The notes below the pieces were generated by a model that was not told where the DNA came from, searched no databases, and worked only from the letters and a program-made list of their open reading frames with translations. Shown here in pieces: positions 56,807-64,000 of a DNA stretch of 64,000 nt. The DNA comes from Saprospiraceae bacterium (GTDB taxonomy: Bacteria > Bacteroidota > Bacteroidia > Chitinophagales > Saprospiraceae). The translations under genes were made by a program, and so were the position numbers. The stretch lies in contig JAGFJA010000008.1 in the NCBI GenBank assembly GCA_024103005.1, positions 1 through 64,000 of the forward strand, in the 5' to 3' direction. Each line of letters starts with the position of its first letter. The stretch's first letter is position 1.

Positions 56807-56841
56807 CACTCATTATCATTAATCAATTATCAAAATTAAAC

Positions 56842-57471
56842 ATGAAAAAATTCTTTTTTTTATTTCTTACAGTAGGGCTTTTCATAGCTTCTTGCACCAG
56901 CAATCCCGAAGGTGACAAAGCAGAAACAACAGAAGCACAACAGGCACCAGCAGAAACTACCGGAGCTGCCTTTACCGTAAACCCTCTGGAGTCAACCCTT
57001 AGCTGGGAAGGCAAGAAGGTTTCTGCCACACACCACGGCACAATCAGCATCAAATCCGGCAACCTGGTGATGGACGGCGACAAGCTAACCGGTGGCGAAT
57101 TCATCGTAGATATGAACAGCATCGTAAATGAAGATCAACAGGGTGAATGGAAAGAAAAATTGGTCGGCCACCTGAAGTCTGAGGATTTCTTCCACGTCGA
57201 AAAACATCCTGAAGCTATTTTCCAAATTACTGAGGTAAAGGCAACCGACAATCCTAATCAAGTGGTTGTCTCCGGAAACCTGACCATCAAGGGCATCTCC
57301 AAAAATATCACATTTAACGCCGATGTCGTCGAAAATTCCGCCAATAAGGTGCAGATGAAGGCCGACTTCAATATCGAGCGCGAGCAGTGGGGCATTACCT
57401 ACACTGGCATGGCTGACGACCTGATCTCCAAGGAAATCAATTTCAAGGTCAATATCGTGGCCAACAGCTAA
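56842..57471 (+). CDS. YceI-family lipoprotein
   Basis: 209 aa. Lipobox 'LFIASC' with Cys near residue 19, a low-complexity E/T/A/Q linker (about 22-45), then a YceI lipocalin-like barrel: 'STLSWEGKKVSATHHGTISIKSGNL', 'FIVDMNSIVNEDQQGEWKEKLVGHLKSEDFFHVEKHPEAIFQI', 'VSGNLTIKGISKNITFNADV'. YceI proteins bind polyisoprenoids or other long amphiphiles in the periplasm. Single gene with its own promoter and terminator. Confidence 0.92.
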   Translation: MKKFFFLFLTVGLFIASCTSNPEGDKAETTEAQQAPAETTGAAFTVNPLESTLSWEGKKVSATHHGTISIKSGNLVMDGDKLTGGEFIVDMNSIVNEDQQGEWKEKLVGHLKSEDFFHVEKHPEAIFQITEVKATDNPNQVVVSGNLTIKGISKNITFNADVVENSANKVQMKADFNIEREQWGITYTGMADDLISKEINFKVNIVANS

Positions 57472-57491
57472 GATCATCCTATTCATGAATT

Positions 57492-57518
57492 AAAAGGGAG
57501 GCAGTTGCTTCCCTTTTT
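57492..57518 (+). terminator. Terminator of the yceI-like gene
   Basis: AAAAGGGA and TTCCCTTTT arms enclosing a GC-containing inner stem, with a T run, 20 bp after the stop codon. Confidence 0.8.
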
Positions 57519-57848
57519 TTATTTTAACCTTTTTGCTTGATTTCTTTAAAAAAATCGAAGAGATAGGTTGTCTAATAACTATTAGGAAGAAGTCTAAAAG
57601 TCAGAAAGTCAGGCACTGAGTATCATACTTCAATTTGTTCTAATAAAAACTACGAATCAAGTCTGTTTACCCTTTACCAGCTTCCCAAATTCCCTTTTCA
57701 TGCATGGTTCAGCCCATCATCCACCTAATAATGCATGGTAAGAACCCACTTCCGTCACTATACGCTCCAAAATTATTTCTCTGAGTGGAAACTTATTTTG
57801 ACCTTCAAACATTTGCATGGTAAACTATTAAACTCAAAAGTCAACCTT
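57519..57848. other. Gene-free stretch
   Basis: 330 bp without recognised content. A frame on the plus strand is open from 57735 into the next gene, but its first 38 codons show no homology-like character. Confidence 0.4.
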
Positions 57849-58235
57849 ATGAAAAAATATGATTTTAAAGAACAACAATTCTGGAAAAAAATTTCCCGCT
57901 TTGCTAAAAATGCAGGCGCAAAGGTAATCTATTCCGCACTGCTTATGTATTATGCATTCCGACGCAACGAAACACCGAAATGGGCAAAAGTAGCCATCTT
58001 AGGCTCTATCACATATTTTTTATCGCCGGTGGATTTTATTCCCGACCTGACTCCTATTCTTGGGTTTACCGATGACATGGCAGTACTGGTAAGTGGTCTG
58101 ATAACTGTCAGCTCGTACATTGACGATTCAGTCAGAATGAAGGCAAAAGGGAAGTTAAGCCAATGGTTTAAAGAAGAAGATATTGCAGATGCAATCGCAG
58201 ATATTGAACTAAGGATGAAAAAAAATAAATCATGA
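57849..58235 (+). CDS. YkvA-like DUF1232 membrane protein
   Basis: 128 aa from the ATG at 57849 (MKKYDFKEQQFW). The DUF1232 signature 'KWAKVAILGSITYFLSPVDFIPDLTPILGFTDDMAVLVSGL' (about residues 50-92) contains the hallmark YxxxPxDxIPDxxPxxGxxDD. Small inner-membrane protein with one or two hydrophobic segments; function unknown. Confidence 0.88.
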   Translation: MKKYDFKEQQFWKKISRFAKNAGAKVIYSALLMYYAFRRNETPKWAKVAILGSITYFLSPVDFIPDLTPILGFTDDMAVLVSGLITVSSYIDDSVRMKAKGKLSQWFKEEDIADAIADIELRMKKNKS

Positions 58236-58302
58236 AGGAAGCTTCTATTTTGTTATCGGAACATCCTGTCGATTATCTTAACCCCATCCTTAGAATAAAA
58301 CT

Positions 58303-59250
58303 TTAGCCGTCAGATTCCATGTCGGGGTCAATAAACTCCACGTTACGCTTCATCCCCTTCAAACCGGTCCGCTTTAAGGGTGATTGCAAAAATATGGTTT
58401 CAAACGTTTCTTGTGTCATATTTTTCCAGTCTTCAGGAGTAAGCTCACCTATTTGGGGTACCCGGACAAATCCTTCTTCTACTGTCGGAGTAGCAAATTT
58501 ATTCCAGGGACAGACTTGCTGACATATATCACAACCAAATGCCCAGCCTTCCATTTTGCCCTTAAATGCCGAATCTATTTCATCATCTTTCAATTCTATT
58601 GTCAGATAGGAAATGCATTTATTAGCCTGAATGGTGTATCCTTCCGGATCTATCGCATCAGTAGGACAGGCATCGATGCACCTTGTACACGTGCCGCAAT
58701 GATCCCGGATGACTTTTTCAGGTTCGGGTGCAAGGTCTAAATCAATCAAAATTTCTGCCAAAAAGAAATATGATCCCCGCTTTGGATGAATCAACAAGGC
58801 ATTCTTTCCTACCCATCCTAATCCGGCACGCCTTGCCCACTCCTTTTCAAGAATCGGAGCCGAATCCGTAAAATACCTGATATTTGCCTCCGGAGCTATA
58901 TTCTCAATGATTTTACGGGAAATTGACTTGAGTTTTTTCTTCAGCACCTTGTGATAATCCCTACCCAGAGCATAAGTCGAAATTTTGGGACCTTTTGTCA
59001 TTGTCGGGTTCTCCTGATAGTAATTAAAAACAAGGCTAATCACCGTCTTTGTTCCGGGATGCAGTAGGACTGGATTGGTACGCAGGTCTTCATTCCGTTC
59101 CAGATAAGACATCTTTCCCGGGCGGCCCTCTGACACCCACTCTTTCAGGAAGGCAGCTTCCTTGTCCAATGATTCTGCTTTAGAAAACCCGATAGCCGCA
59201 AAACCTTCCTCCAGCGCCCAATCTCTTATTTGTTGTCGCAAATCAGACAT
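58303..59250 (-). CDS. queG: Epoxyqueuosine reductase QueG
   Basis: 315 aa. An N-terminal cobalamin-binding domain ('WALEEGFAAIGFSKAE', 'VISLVFNYYQ', 'YALGRDYHKVLKKKL', 'FTDSAPILEKEWARRAGLGWVGKNALLIHPKRGSYFFLAEI') precedes two 4Fe-4S motifs, 'CGTCTRCIDACPTDAI' and 'CDICQQVCPWN'. It performs the last step of queuosine synthesis, reducing epoxyqueuosine in tRNA. It shares the pathway with queD at 32397-32807 but is unlinked. Confidence 0.95.
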   Translation of the reverse strand: MSDLRQQIRDWALEEGFAAIGFSKAESLDKEAAFLKEWVSEGRPGKMSYLERNEDLRTNPVLLHPGTKTVISLVFNYYQENPTMTKGPKISTYALGRDYHKVLKKKLKSISRKIIENIAPEANIRYFTDSAPILEKEWARRAGLGWVGKNALLIHPKRGSYFFLAEILIDLDLAPEPEKVIRDHCGTCTRCIDACPTDAIDPEGYTIQANKCISYLTIELKDDEIDSAFKGKMEGWAFGCDICQQVCPWNKFATPTVEEGFVRVPQIGELTPEDWKNMTQETFETIFLQSPLKRTGLKGMKRNVEFIDPDMESDG

Positions 59251-59409
59251 TCAACAAAGGTAAGGTTTCTAATTCTTTGGGGAAAATGAATTTGCATCCG
59301 ACAGATTACAAAACCTGTCACATTAATTCTCAGGACATTATCAAATAATTGTATATTTCCTGAATGCAATTACCACCTGCACTGCAAAAACAATTGTTTC
59401 CTCAAAAGT

Positions 59410-59991
59410 CTATCTGTCAGCGTATCGGGTGTTGAAGAATGTTCTGAGGCCTAATTCTGCAAATATCGTTTTACTACGGAGCATATATCCACCATTGATA
59501 AAATATTCAGAATTCTTGTGCATGTCTTTTATATAAAATAAGCCCAGCTCTGCACCAACAAAATAATCATAATCTGCTTTTACTGCCGCTATGCCATTTT
59601 CCGCATCAGCCTTTCGCTTACCAAAATTATACACGACGCCTCCTTTAGCTAAAATGGAATACGCATTCTGATGATTTTTTGCACACTGCTGACCATTGGA
59701 TCGCCATTTACCAAGGCCAAGTTCAAGACGTCCAAATGGATTTGCGAAAAAAGTCTTATCAATATTCTCAGCATCAAAATCTGCAGTAGCATGCACACCC
59801 ACGGACAATTTAGTCATCATCCAGTGAGTACCTATGGCATAACCAAAATCCAAACCAAGCCCTTCCCTATTCAATGCATGTTCTACATCTCTGGAGGTCA
59901 GATAAATCGCAGGCGCATCAATCATTGACCTGATTTGCCCGGATACGGTAAAATAAGAAAGAAGCAGAAATAAAACTAATCCTTTTTTCAT
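59410..59991 (-). CDS. Secreted protein, probable outer-membrane barrel
   Basis: 193 aa from the ATG at 59991, which starts a clean signal peptide (MKKGLVLFLLLSYFTVSGQ). The mature part is Gly- and aromatic-rich with alternating strands ('GLGLDFGYAIGTHWMMTKLSVGVHATADF', 'FGRLELGLGKW', 'FVGAELGLFYIK', 'TIFAELGLRTFF'), suggesting a small beta-barrel. Two Cys in 'QCAKN' region are unusual for such a barrel. No named family recognised. Confidence 0.7.
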   Translation of the reverse strand: MKKGLVLFLLLSYFTVSGQIRSMIDAPAIYLTSRDVEHALNREGLGLDFGYAIGTHWMMTKLSVGVHATADFDAENIDKTFFANPFGRLELGLGKWRSNGQQCAKNHQNAYSILAKGGVVYNFGKRKADAENGIAAVKADYDYFVGAELGLFYIKDMHKNSEYFINGGYMLRSKTIFAELGLRTFFNTRYADR

Positions 59992-60258
59992 TACAAAATA
60001 ATTTAACATGTTGACTATTTTTCCAATTCACCTCAAAACGGATGAATTCAGCCATAAATATAAAACAAATATTCTGTCAACAAATCTCAAATCAGATTTC
60101 GGACGCTGACTTTTTTATTCTATTTCAAACAGAAAGTATCTGATTTAAAAAAAACTGTGAATTTGAGCCATTCCCCGGCAAATATTGACTTATTCCCCGT
60201 GAAATAATCAATCTTTGATGAATAGGAATTCTAAGTTACTATAATACTAACCGAAAAC

Positions 60259-61581
60259 TTATCGAGAATTTTTAGGTCGATATTGCTTCTTATACTTTTT
60301 CTTCATGGCTGCCTCATAATCAAAACGAACATTCACCTTTTTGTTTTTTTCAGCTTTTTCATGAAAGGCACTGCCGACATACTTCTTATTGCTATTACCC
60401 AGATAATCAGGCATGTACACCACAGACTCCTCCTCCGGAAGCAATCGGTCAGAAGCAGAATATCCTTCCGGCAAGGACAACACCTCCAACTTCATGCCCA
60501 TCAACTGTTCAAGCTTATCCATCATTTCTACCTGTGCCTCACTTACAAAGGCTATTGCAATACCTTGTTTACCGAATCTGCCTGTTCTGCCTATCCGATG
60601 TATATAACTTTCTTCCACCTCAGGCAAGTCAAAGTTGATGACATGACTGACATCTCGTATATCAAGGCCTCGGGAAAGTAAATCTGTGGCAATCAATATT
60701 CTTGAATTCCCTGATTCAAATTCATCCAATGTATCAAAGCGGCGGTTCTGATTTTTATTGGCATGCATATATGTAAGACCGGAAAAACCGTCTTCCTGTA
60801 ACATTTCATACACGATTTCAGCCTTTTTCTTATTGGACACAAAAACCAATACCTTAGTCATCTCGGGAGCTGTAATCAACTGCTTTAGCAGGTTCAGCTT
60901 ACTGAAAAAATTAGGGACAAAATACTTGTACTGTCTGATGGTATCAATGGGTTTGCCGATGGGTGCAGCTTCTACCTGATGCAACCTTTCAAAATATTCA
61001 TCCATCATTTCTTCCACTTCAGGATTGAGGGTCGCCGAAAACAACAAATTCTGCCTTTTTTCAGGTAATTTATCAAATATAACCTTCAGCTGTGCCCTAA
61101 AGCCCTGATTGAGCATTTCGTCAAACTCATCGATTATCAGCCTCTTTATATTCTTCAAATTTAATACTCCTGTATGGACAAAATCTGCCACCCTTCCAGG
61201 TGTTCCGACAAGGATATCCAGGCCTTCCATGATGCTATCTGCCTGAGGTCGGGTATTTACACCACCGAAAATACCATAAGTCCTGACGGACATATATCTA
61301 GTTAATCTGGTAATTTCTGCTTCTACCTGTCGCACCAGTTCACGAGTAGGAACTAATATTAAAACTGTTGGCAAACGAGAGGTGCTATATTGGTGGAGGC
61401 TCAAAACCGGCAACAAATAGGCAAGTGTCTTTCCTGTTCCTGTCTGTGCTATCCCGCTTACATCCCGACCTGACTTAACGACCGAAAAAACCTGTTCCTG
61501 AATCGGAGAAGGCTGATTCAATTCCATATCTTCCAGGGCACGGAGCAAGGCCTTGGGTATCTTCATATCCGAAAATTCCAT
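60259..61581 (-). CDS. DEAD-box RNA helicase
   Basis: 440 aa. Q motif 'ALEDMELNQPSPIQEQVF', I 'AQTGTGKT', Ia 'PTRELVRQ', 'GG', Ib 'TPGR', II DEFD (in 'LIIDEFDEML', so Phe replaces the Ala of DEAD), III 'SAT', IV-VI 'VLVFVSNKKKAE', 'ATDLLSRGLDI', 'YIHRIGRTGRFG'. Short basic C-terminal tail (KKYKKQYRPKN). RhlE-like family; role in RNA remodelling or ribosome assembly. Confidence 0.93.
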   Translation of the reverse strand: MEFSDMKIPKALLRALEDMELNQPSPIQEQVFSVVKSGRDVSGIAQTGTGKTLAYLLPVLSLHQYSTSRLPTVLILVPTRELVRQVEAEITRLTRYMSVRTYGIFGGVNTRPQADSIMEGLDILVGTPGRVADFVHTGVLNLKNIKRLIIDEFDEMLNQGFRAQLKVIFDKLPEKRQNLLFSATLNPEVEEMMDEYFERLHQVEAAPIGKPIDTIRQYKYFVPNFFSKLNLLKQLITAPEMTKVLVFVSNKKKAEIVYEMLQEDGFSGLTYMHANKNQNRRFDTLDEFESGNSRILIATDLLSRGLDIRDVSHVINFDLPEVEESYIHRIGRTGRFGKQGIAIAFVSEAQVEMMDKLEQLMGMKLEVLSLPEGYSASDRLLPEEESVVYMPDYLGNSNKKYVGSAFHEKAEKNKKVNVRFDYEAAMKKKYKKQYRPKNSR

Positions 61582-61690
61582 ATCAGGTATTTGACCTCAA
61601 AGATAATCAATCTCAACAATCTGAATATTTCTTGATGACGGATGTGTGGATAATGAATTGGGCGTTACAATAAATAACAGAAGATTTTGT

Positions 61691-61800
61691 GTAACGATTA
61701 ATTCCCGGAGTTCGGTTTGAGATTGTCTTTAATGAGTTGTTGGATAGCTTCGCTGTTTGTTGGGCTTTCGCCCGATTGATTAGCCGGATATACAATAGTA
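61691..61800. repeat. Dispersed intergenic repeat, copy C (partial)
   Basis: About 110 bp matching the left part of copies A (30416) and B (41214): GTAACGATT, CGGTTTGAGA, TGGATAGCTTCGCTGTTTG. The A/T-rich right part of the element is missing. Confidence 0.65.
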
Positions 61801-61869
61801 AATATATACTCTTTGCCTATTTGTGTATTACTCAATAAATCATATACGAATGAAAACAAAGTTTATTTT

Positions 61870-62145
61870 TTTCATAAGGTCGCTCCTACAGAGCTTGACT
61901 CCTGCCTCGTATTCATTATTCTACCATAAGGTCGTGCTAATTGCACTTTGGCGATATTGTGTTAAGACAAATTATTACAAAAGCCTCCGATATTAATGTG
62001 GAACAATGTTGATAAACAAAAGGAATGCTCAAGGCTCCCGAGGAGCGGCCTTTTGGTAGAAATATTCGGTAAAATTATTCAAGTCCCTTATGGGCAACCT
62101 TTTATAACAAGTGTTTCAATTATAAAGTCGATCCTACAGAGCATT
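61870..62145. repeat. Cluster of short hairpin repeats
   Basis: At least four units. GCTCCTACAGAGC (61882-61894) and GTGCTAATTGCAC (61934-61946) each follow an ATAAGGTCG word. GCTCC-CGA-GGAGC (62034-62046) is followed by TTTTGGTAGAAAT, an inverted form of the flank. AAGTCGATCCTACAGAGC lies near 62126-62142. The first two are 52 bp apart, matching the 51-bp spacing at 41898/41949. No coding frame fits this region. Confidence 0.6.
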
Positions 62146-62220
62146 TTTCCGGTTATTTACCACTTGCGTTCTTATTACATTTTTTATAATCTGGGCAATT
62201 TGTGATACACACTTGACTGA

Positions 62221-62931
62221 TTAACAACTTCGTTCGCCCAAGATACGATTTGGTCTTAACCTCAATCCAAAATGCTTGACAGATTTTTCCCTGATATAGG
62301 ATTCTGCTTCATCCAGCGAACCTGTAATCAGCATCAGATTGGGATCTCCAACTGATATGGTCTTTTCTCTGACCATCAATTCGATGTGTTCACGTATATG
62401 CTGATAAAATTCGGGAACAAAAATCACTACCGGAAATTTTTCGATCTTCCCCGTTTGAATTAAGGTAAGCGCTTCAAAAAACTCATCCAATGTTCCGAAT
62501 CCACCCGGGCAAATCACAAAGGCAAAGGAATATTTAATCAGCAATGTCTTTCTCACAAAAAAATACTTGATATTGACATAACGATCAAGATAAGGATTAG
62601 CATGTTGCTCATGTGGCAGCTCAATATTACATGCTACAGATGGTCCACCTGCATCCCTGGCTCCCCGGTTTCCGGCTTCCATGATGCCCGGGCCGCCGCC
62701 CGTCATTATCGTAAAACCCATTTTGGAGAGCCTTGCCGCCAGCTCTCTTGCCTGTTGATAATACAAATTGTCCTCGTCGAATCTGGCTGACCCGAAGATA
62801 GTCACACATGGACCTACAAAATGCAAGGCCCGGAAACCCCGGATAAATTCCTTGAAAACATCCAATGCGTACAAAAAATCTTTAAATCTGGATCTTGGTC
62901 CACCCAGAAAATGTCTTTCATTGTGAGTCAT
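62221..62931 (-). CDS. LOG-family (TIGR00730) nucleotide phosphoribohydrolase
   Basis: 236 aa. Rossmann-type lysine-decarboxylase-like fold with 'VTIFGSARF', 'MTGGGPGIMEAGNRGA' and the signature 'CPGGFGTLDEFFEALTLIQTGK' (PGGxGTxxE). Such proteins release free base from nucleoside monophosphates (cytokinin-activating type); the old 'lysine decarboxylase' label is wrong. The N-terminal 40-residue extension fits the larger subgroup. Single gene. Confidence 0.9.
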   Translation of the reverse strand: MTHNERHFLGGPRSRFKDFLYALDVFKEFIRGFRALHFVGPCVTIFGSARFDEDNLYYQQARELAARLSKMGFTIMTGGGPGIMEAGNRGARDAGGPSVACNIELPHEQHANPYLDRYVNIKYFFVRKTLLIKYSFAFVICPGGFGTLDEFFEALTLIQTGKIEKFPVVIFVPEFYQHIREHIELMVREKTISVGDPNLMLITGSLDEAESYIREKSVKHFGLRLRPNRILGERSC

Positions 62932-63124
62932 TACTTTTGAAATATATGCGAAAAAAGACTAAGTTAATAAATTCTCACCGAATAAAATGAAAATTGGAAA
63001 AGTTATAATTCTGATTGGCCTGATAAAATAAGGGCAAACCTTAAATAAATGGTGAAATTAAGGGCGTTTGCTTTATTTTCTAAAGCATTTGGTATTTAAT
63101 GACAATGGATAAAACCTCAAATAA

Positions 63125-63160
63125 AAAAGGAAAGGCAATATCATAATCACCTTTCCTTTT
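63125..63160 (-). terminator. Terminator after tRNA-Glu
   Basis: 11-bp stem AAAAGGAAAGG / CCTTTCCTTTT directly beyond the tRNA's CCA on the minus strand, ending in a T run in that direction. Confidence 0.8.
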
Positions 63161-63235
63161 TGGTAGCCCGTAGGGGAATCGAACCCCTCTTGCAAGAATG
63201 AAAATCTTGAGTCCTAACCGATAGACGAACGGGCC
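63161..63235 (-). tRNA. tRNA-Glu(TTC), CCA encoded
   Basis: On the minus strand GGCCCGT pairs with ACGGGCT (first pair G-U); anticodon stem CAAGA/TCTTG with loop TTTTCAT gives anticodon TTC; T-loop GGTTCGATTCC; discriminator A and CCA encoded. Confidence 0.95.
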
Positions 63236-63378
63236 TCACTTTACCTTTTTACAAAAGCGTCACAAAAGTACAATCTTTTTTGATTCTACAAATTTTTTTG
63301 AACATTTTTTTAAAAAAATTATTCACTAAAATAATTATTGTTACTTTTACACTAAGTATTTAAATTGTTTTATCCAAA

Positions 63379-64000
63379 ATGACTAAAAAAATTGCAATCA
63401 ACGGCTTCGGACGAATAGGCCGTATAACGCTCAGAAACCTCCTTGCTCAGCCCGATATTGAAATAGTGGGTATAAATGACCTGACTGACAATGCTACCCT
63501 TGCACACCTCTTTAAGTATGATACAGCCCATGGTATCTATCCGGGAGAAGTGTCCAGCGACGAATCTTACATCTATATTGACGGAAAAAAAATCAGAGCA
63601 ACTTCTATCCGCGACCCGAAGGAATTACCCTGGAATGAACTGGATGTGGATGTGGTACTCGAATGCACAGGAATTTTTCTCTCAAAAGAAAAAGCATCAT
63701 GGCATCTGGAAGCCGGAGCTAAAAAAGTAGTTCTATCTGCACCTGCCGGCGAAGACGTCAAAACCATTGTCCTGGGTGTCAATGACAGTGATATCAATTC
63801 TGATACAGTTATTTATTCCAACGCATCCTGTACCACCAACTGTCTGGCTCCCATCGCCAAGATTATCGTGGACAACTGGGGCATTGTGTCTGGAGCCTTG
63901 TCCACCGTACATGCTTATACCTCAGACCAAAACCTTCAGGATTCACCACACAGAGATCTGAGAAGGGCACGTGCAGCTGCCGCCAATATCATCCCCACAT
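63379..64000 (+). CDS. gapA: Glyceraldehyde-3-phosphate dehydrogenase, type I (3' end outside window)
   Basis: First 207 codons of a GAPDH gene, cut by the window end. The Rossmann start is 'IAINGFGRIGRITLRNLL', then 'INDLTDNATLAHLFKYD', and the catalytic 'SNASCTTNCLAPIAKII' has Cys151. 'HAYTSDQNLQDSPHRDLRRARAAA' follows, with substrate-binding residues. The NAD-type signature is intact. It oxidises glyceraldehyde-3-phosphate in glycolysis. A typical full length of about 333 aa implies 125 or so residues are missing. Confidence 0.95.
   Translation, partial: MTKKIAINGFGRIGRITLRNLLAQPDIEIVGINDLTDNATLAHLFKYDTAHGIYPGEVSSDESYIYIDGKKIRATSIRDPKELPWNELDVDVVLECTGIFLSKEKASWHLEAGAKKVVLSAPAGEDVKTIVLGVNDSDINSDTVIYSNASCTTNCLAPIAKIIVDNWGIVSGALSTVHAYTSDQNLQDSPHRDLRRARAAAANIIPT

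Noticed and set aside
61613..61795. 60-codon minus-strand frame in the 61.6-62.2 kb gap
   Set aside because: It lies over a degenerate dispersed repeat whose other copies have no equivalent frame.

Overview
The window looks like a chromosomal segment from a member of the Bacteroidota, probably Saprospiria or a close relative. The support is several TAnnTTTG -7 promoter boxes, a type IX secretion (T9SS) type A sorting domain and a 'gliding motility-associated' type B sorting domain, a sensor kinase with two-component-regulator propeller repeats, an RprXY-like kinase/regulator pair and a short-form alpha-glucan phosphorylase. The taxon is inferred from gene content only. There is no rRNA and no CRISPR array. 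Four tRNA genes are present: Leu-GAG, Ser-GCT, Pro-TGG and Glu-TTC.

Layout. 0.5-6.3 kb is an accessory patch: an AbiEi/AbiEii toxin-antitoxin pair with a palindromic operator, two tandem paralogous lipoprotein genes separated by decayed copies of a T9SS sorting-domain tail, a secreted metzincin protease, and a toxin-antitoxin remnant (intact antitoxin, YoeB-like toxin cut to 50 codons). 6.6-41.1 kb is mostly housekeeping: PaaZ plus an enoyl-CoA hydratase, an Nramp transporter fused to a UspA domain behind a DtxR-like operator, a histidine kinase/response regulator pair, Mpl, GH25 lysozyme, DusB, CCA-transferase, MiaE, diadenylate cyclase, alpha-glucan phosphorylase homologue, SAH hydrolase, QueD, MoxR ATPase, an Obg/kinase/RapZ-C operon and ClpB. 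56.8-64 kb is again ordinary (YceI, QueG, DEAD-box helicase, LOG protein, GAPDH cut by the window end).

The outstanding region is 42.9-56.0 kb on the minus strand, a complete diversity-generating retroelement (DGR). In transcription order it holds a propeller/LytS-type sensor kinase, a LytTR response regulator, a secreted formylglycine-generating-enzyme-fold (C-type-lectin-like) target protein, an HRDC-domain accessory protein, a reverse transcriptase, a template repeat (TR), and a giant (about 2066 aa) T9SS-exported surface protein. The variable repeat (VR, 50957-51080) ends directly at the target stop codon. It aligns without gaps over 124 bp to the TR (49265-49388). I count 17 differences, every one at an adenine of the TR sense strand (17 of 37 adenines, 0 of 87 other bases). 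That is the signature of adenine-specific mutagenic retrohoming.

The DGR is flanked by non-coding, repeat-rich DNA (41.1-42.9 kb) on one side and a decayed transposase on the other, so it looks like an accessory island. Three direct repeats spaced exactly 21 bp lie upstream of the kinase. LytTR regulators typically bind direct repeats at about this spacing, which suggests that surface-protein diversification and the giant adhesin are under environmental two-component control. A dispersed repeat of about 270 bp (three copies) and short hairpin repeats whose stems vary in a compensatory way occupy the longer gene-free stretches.
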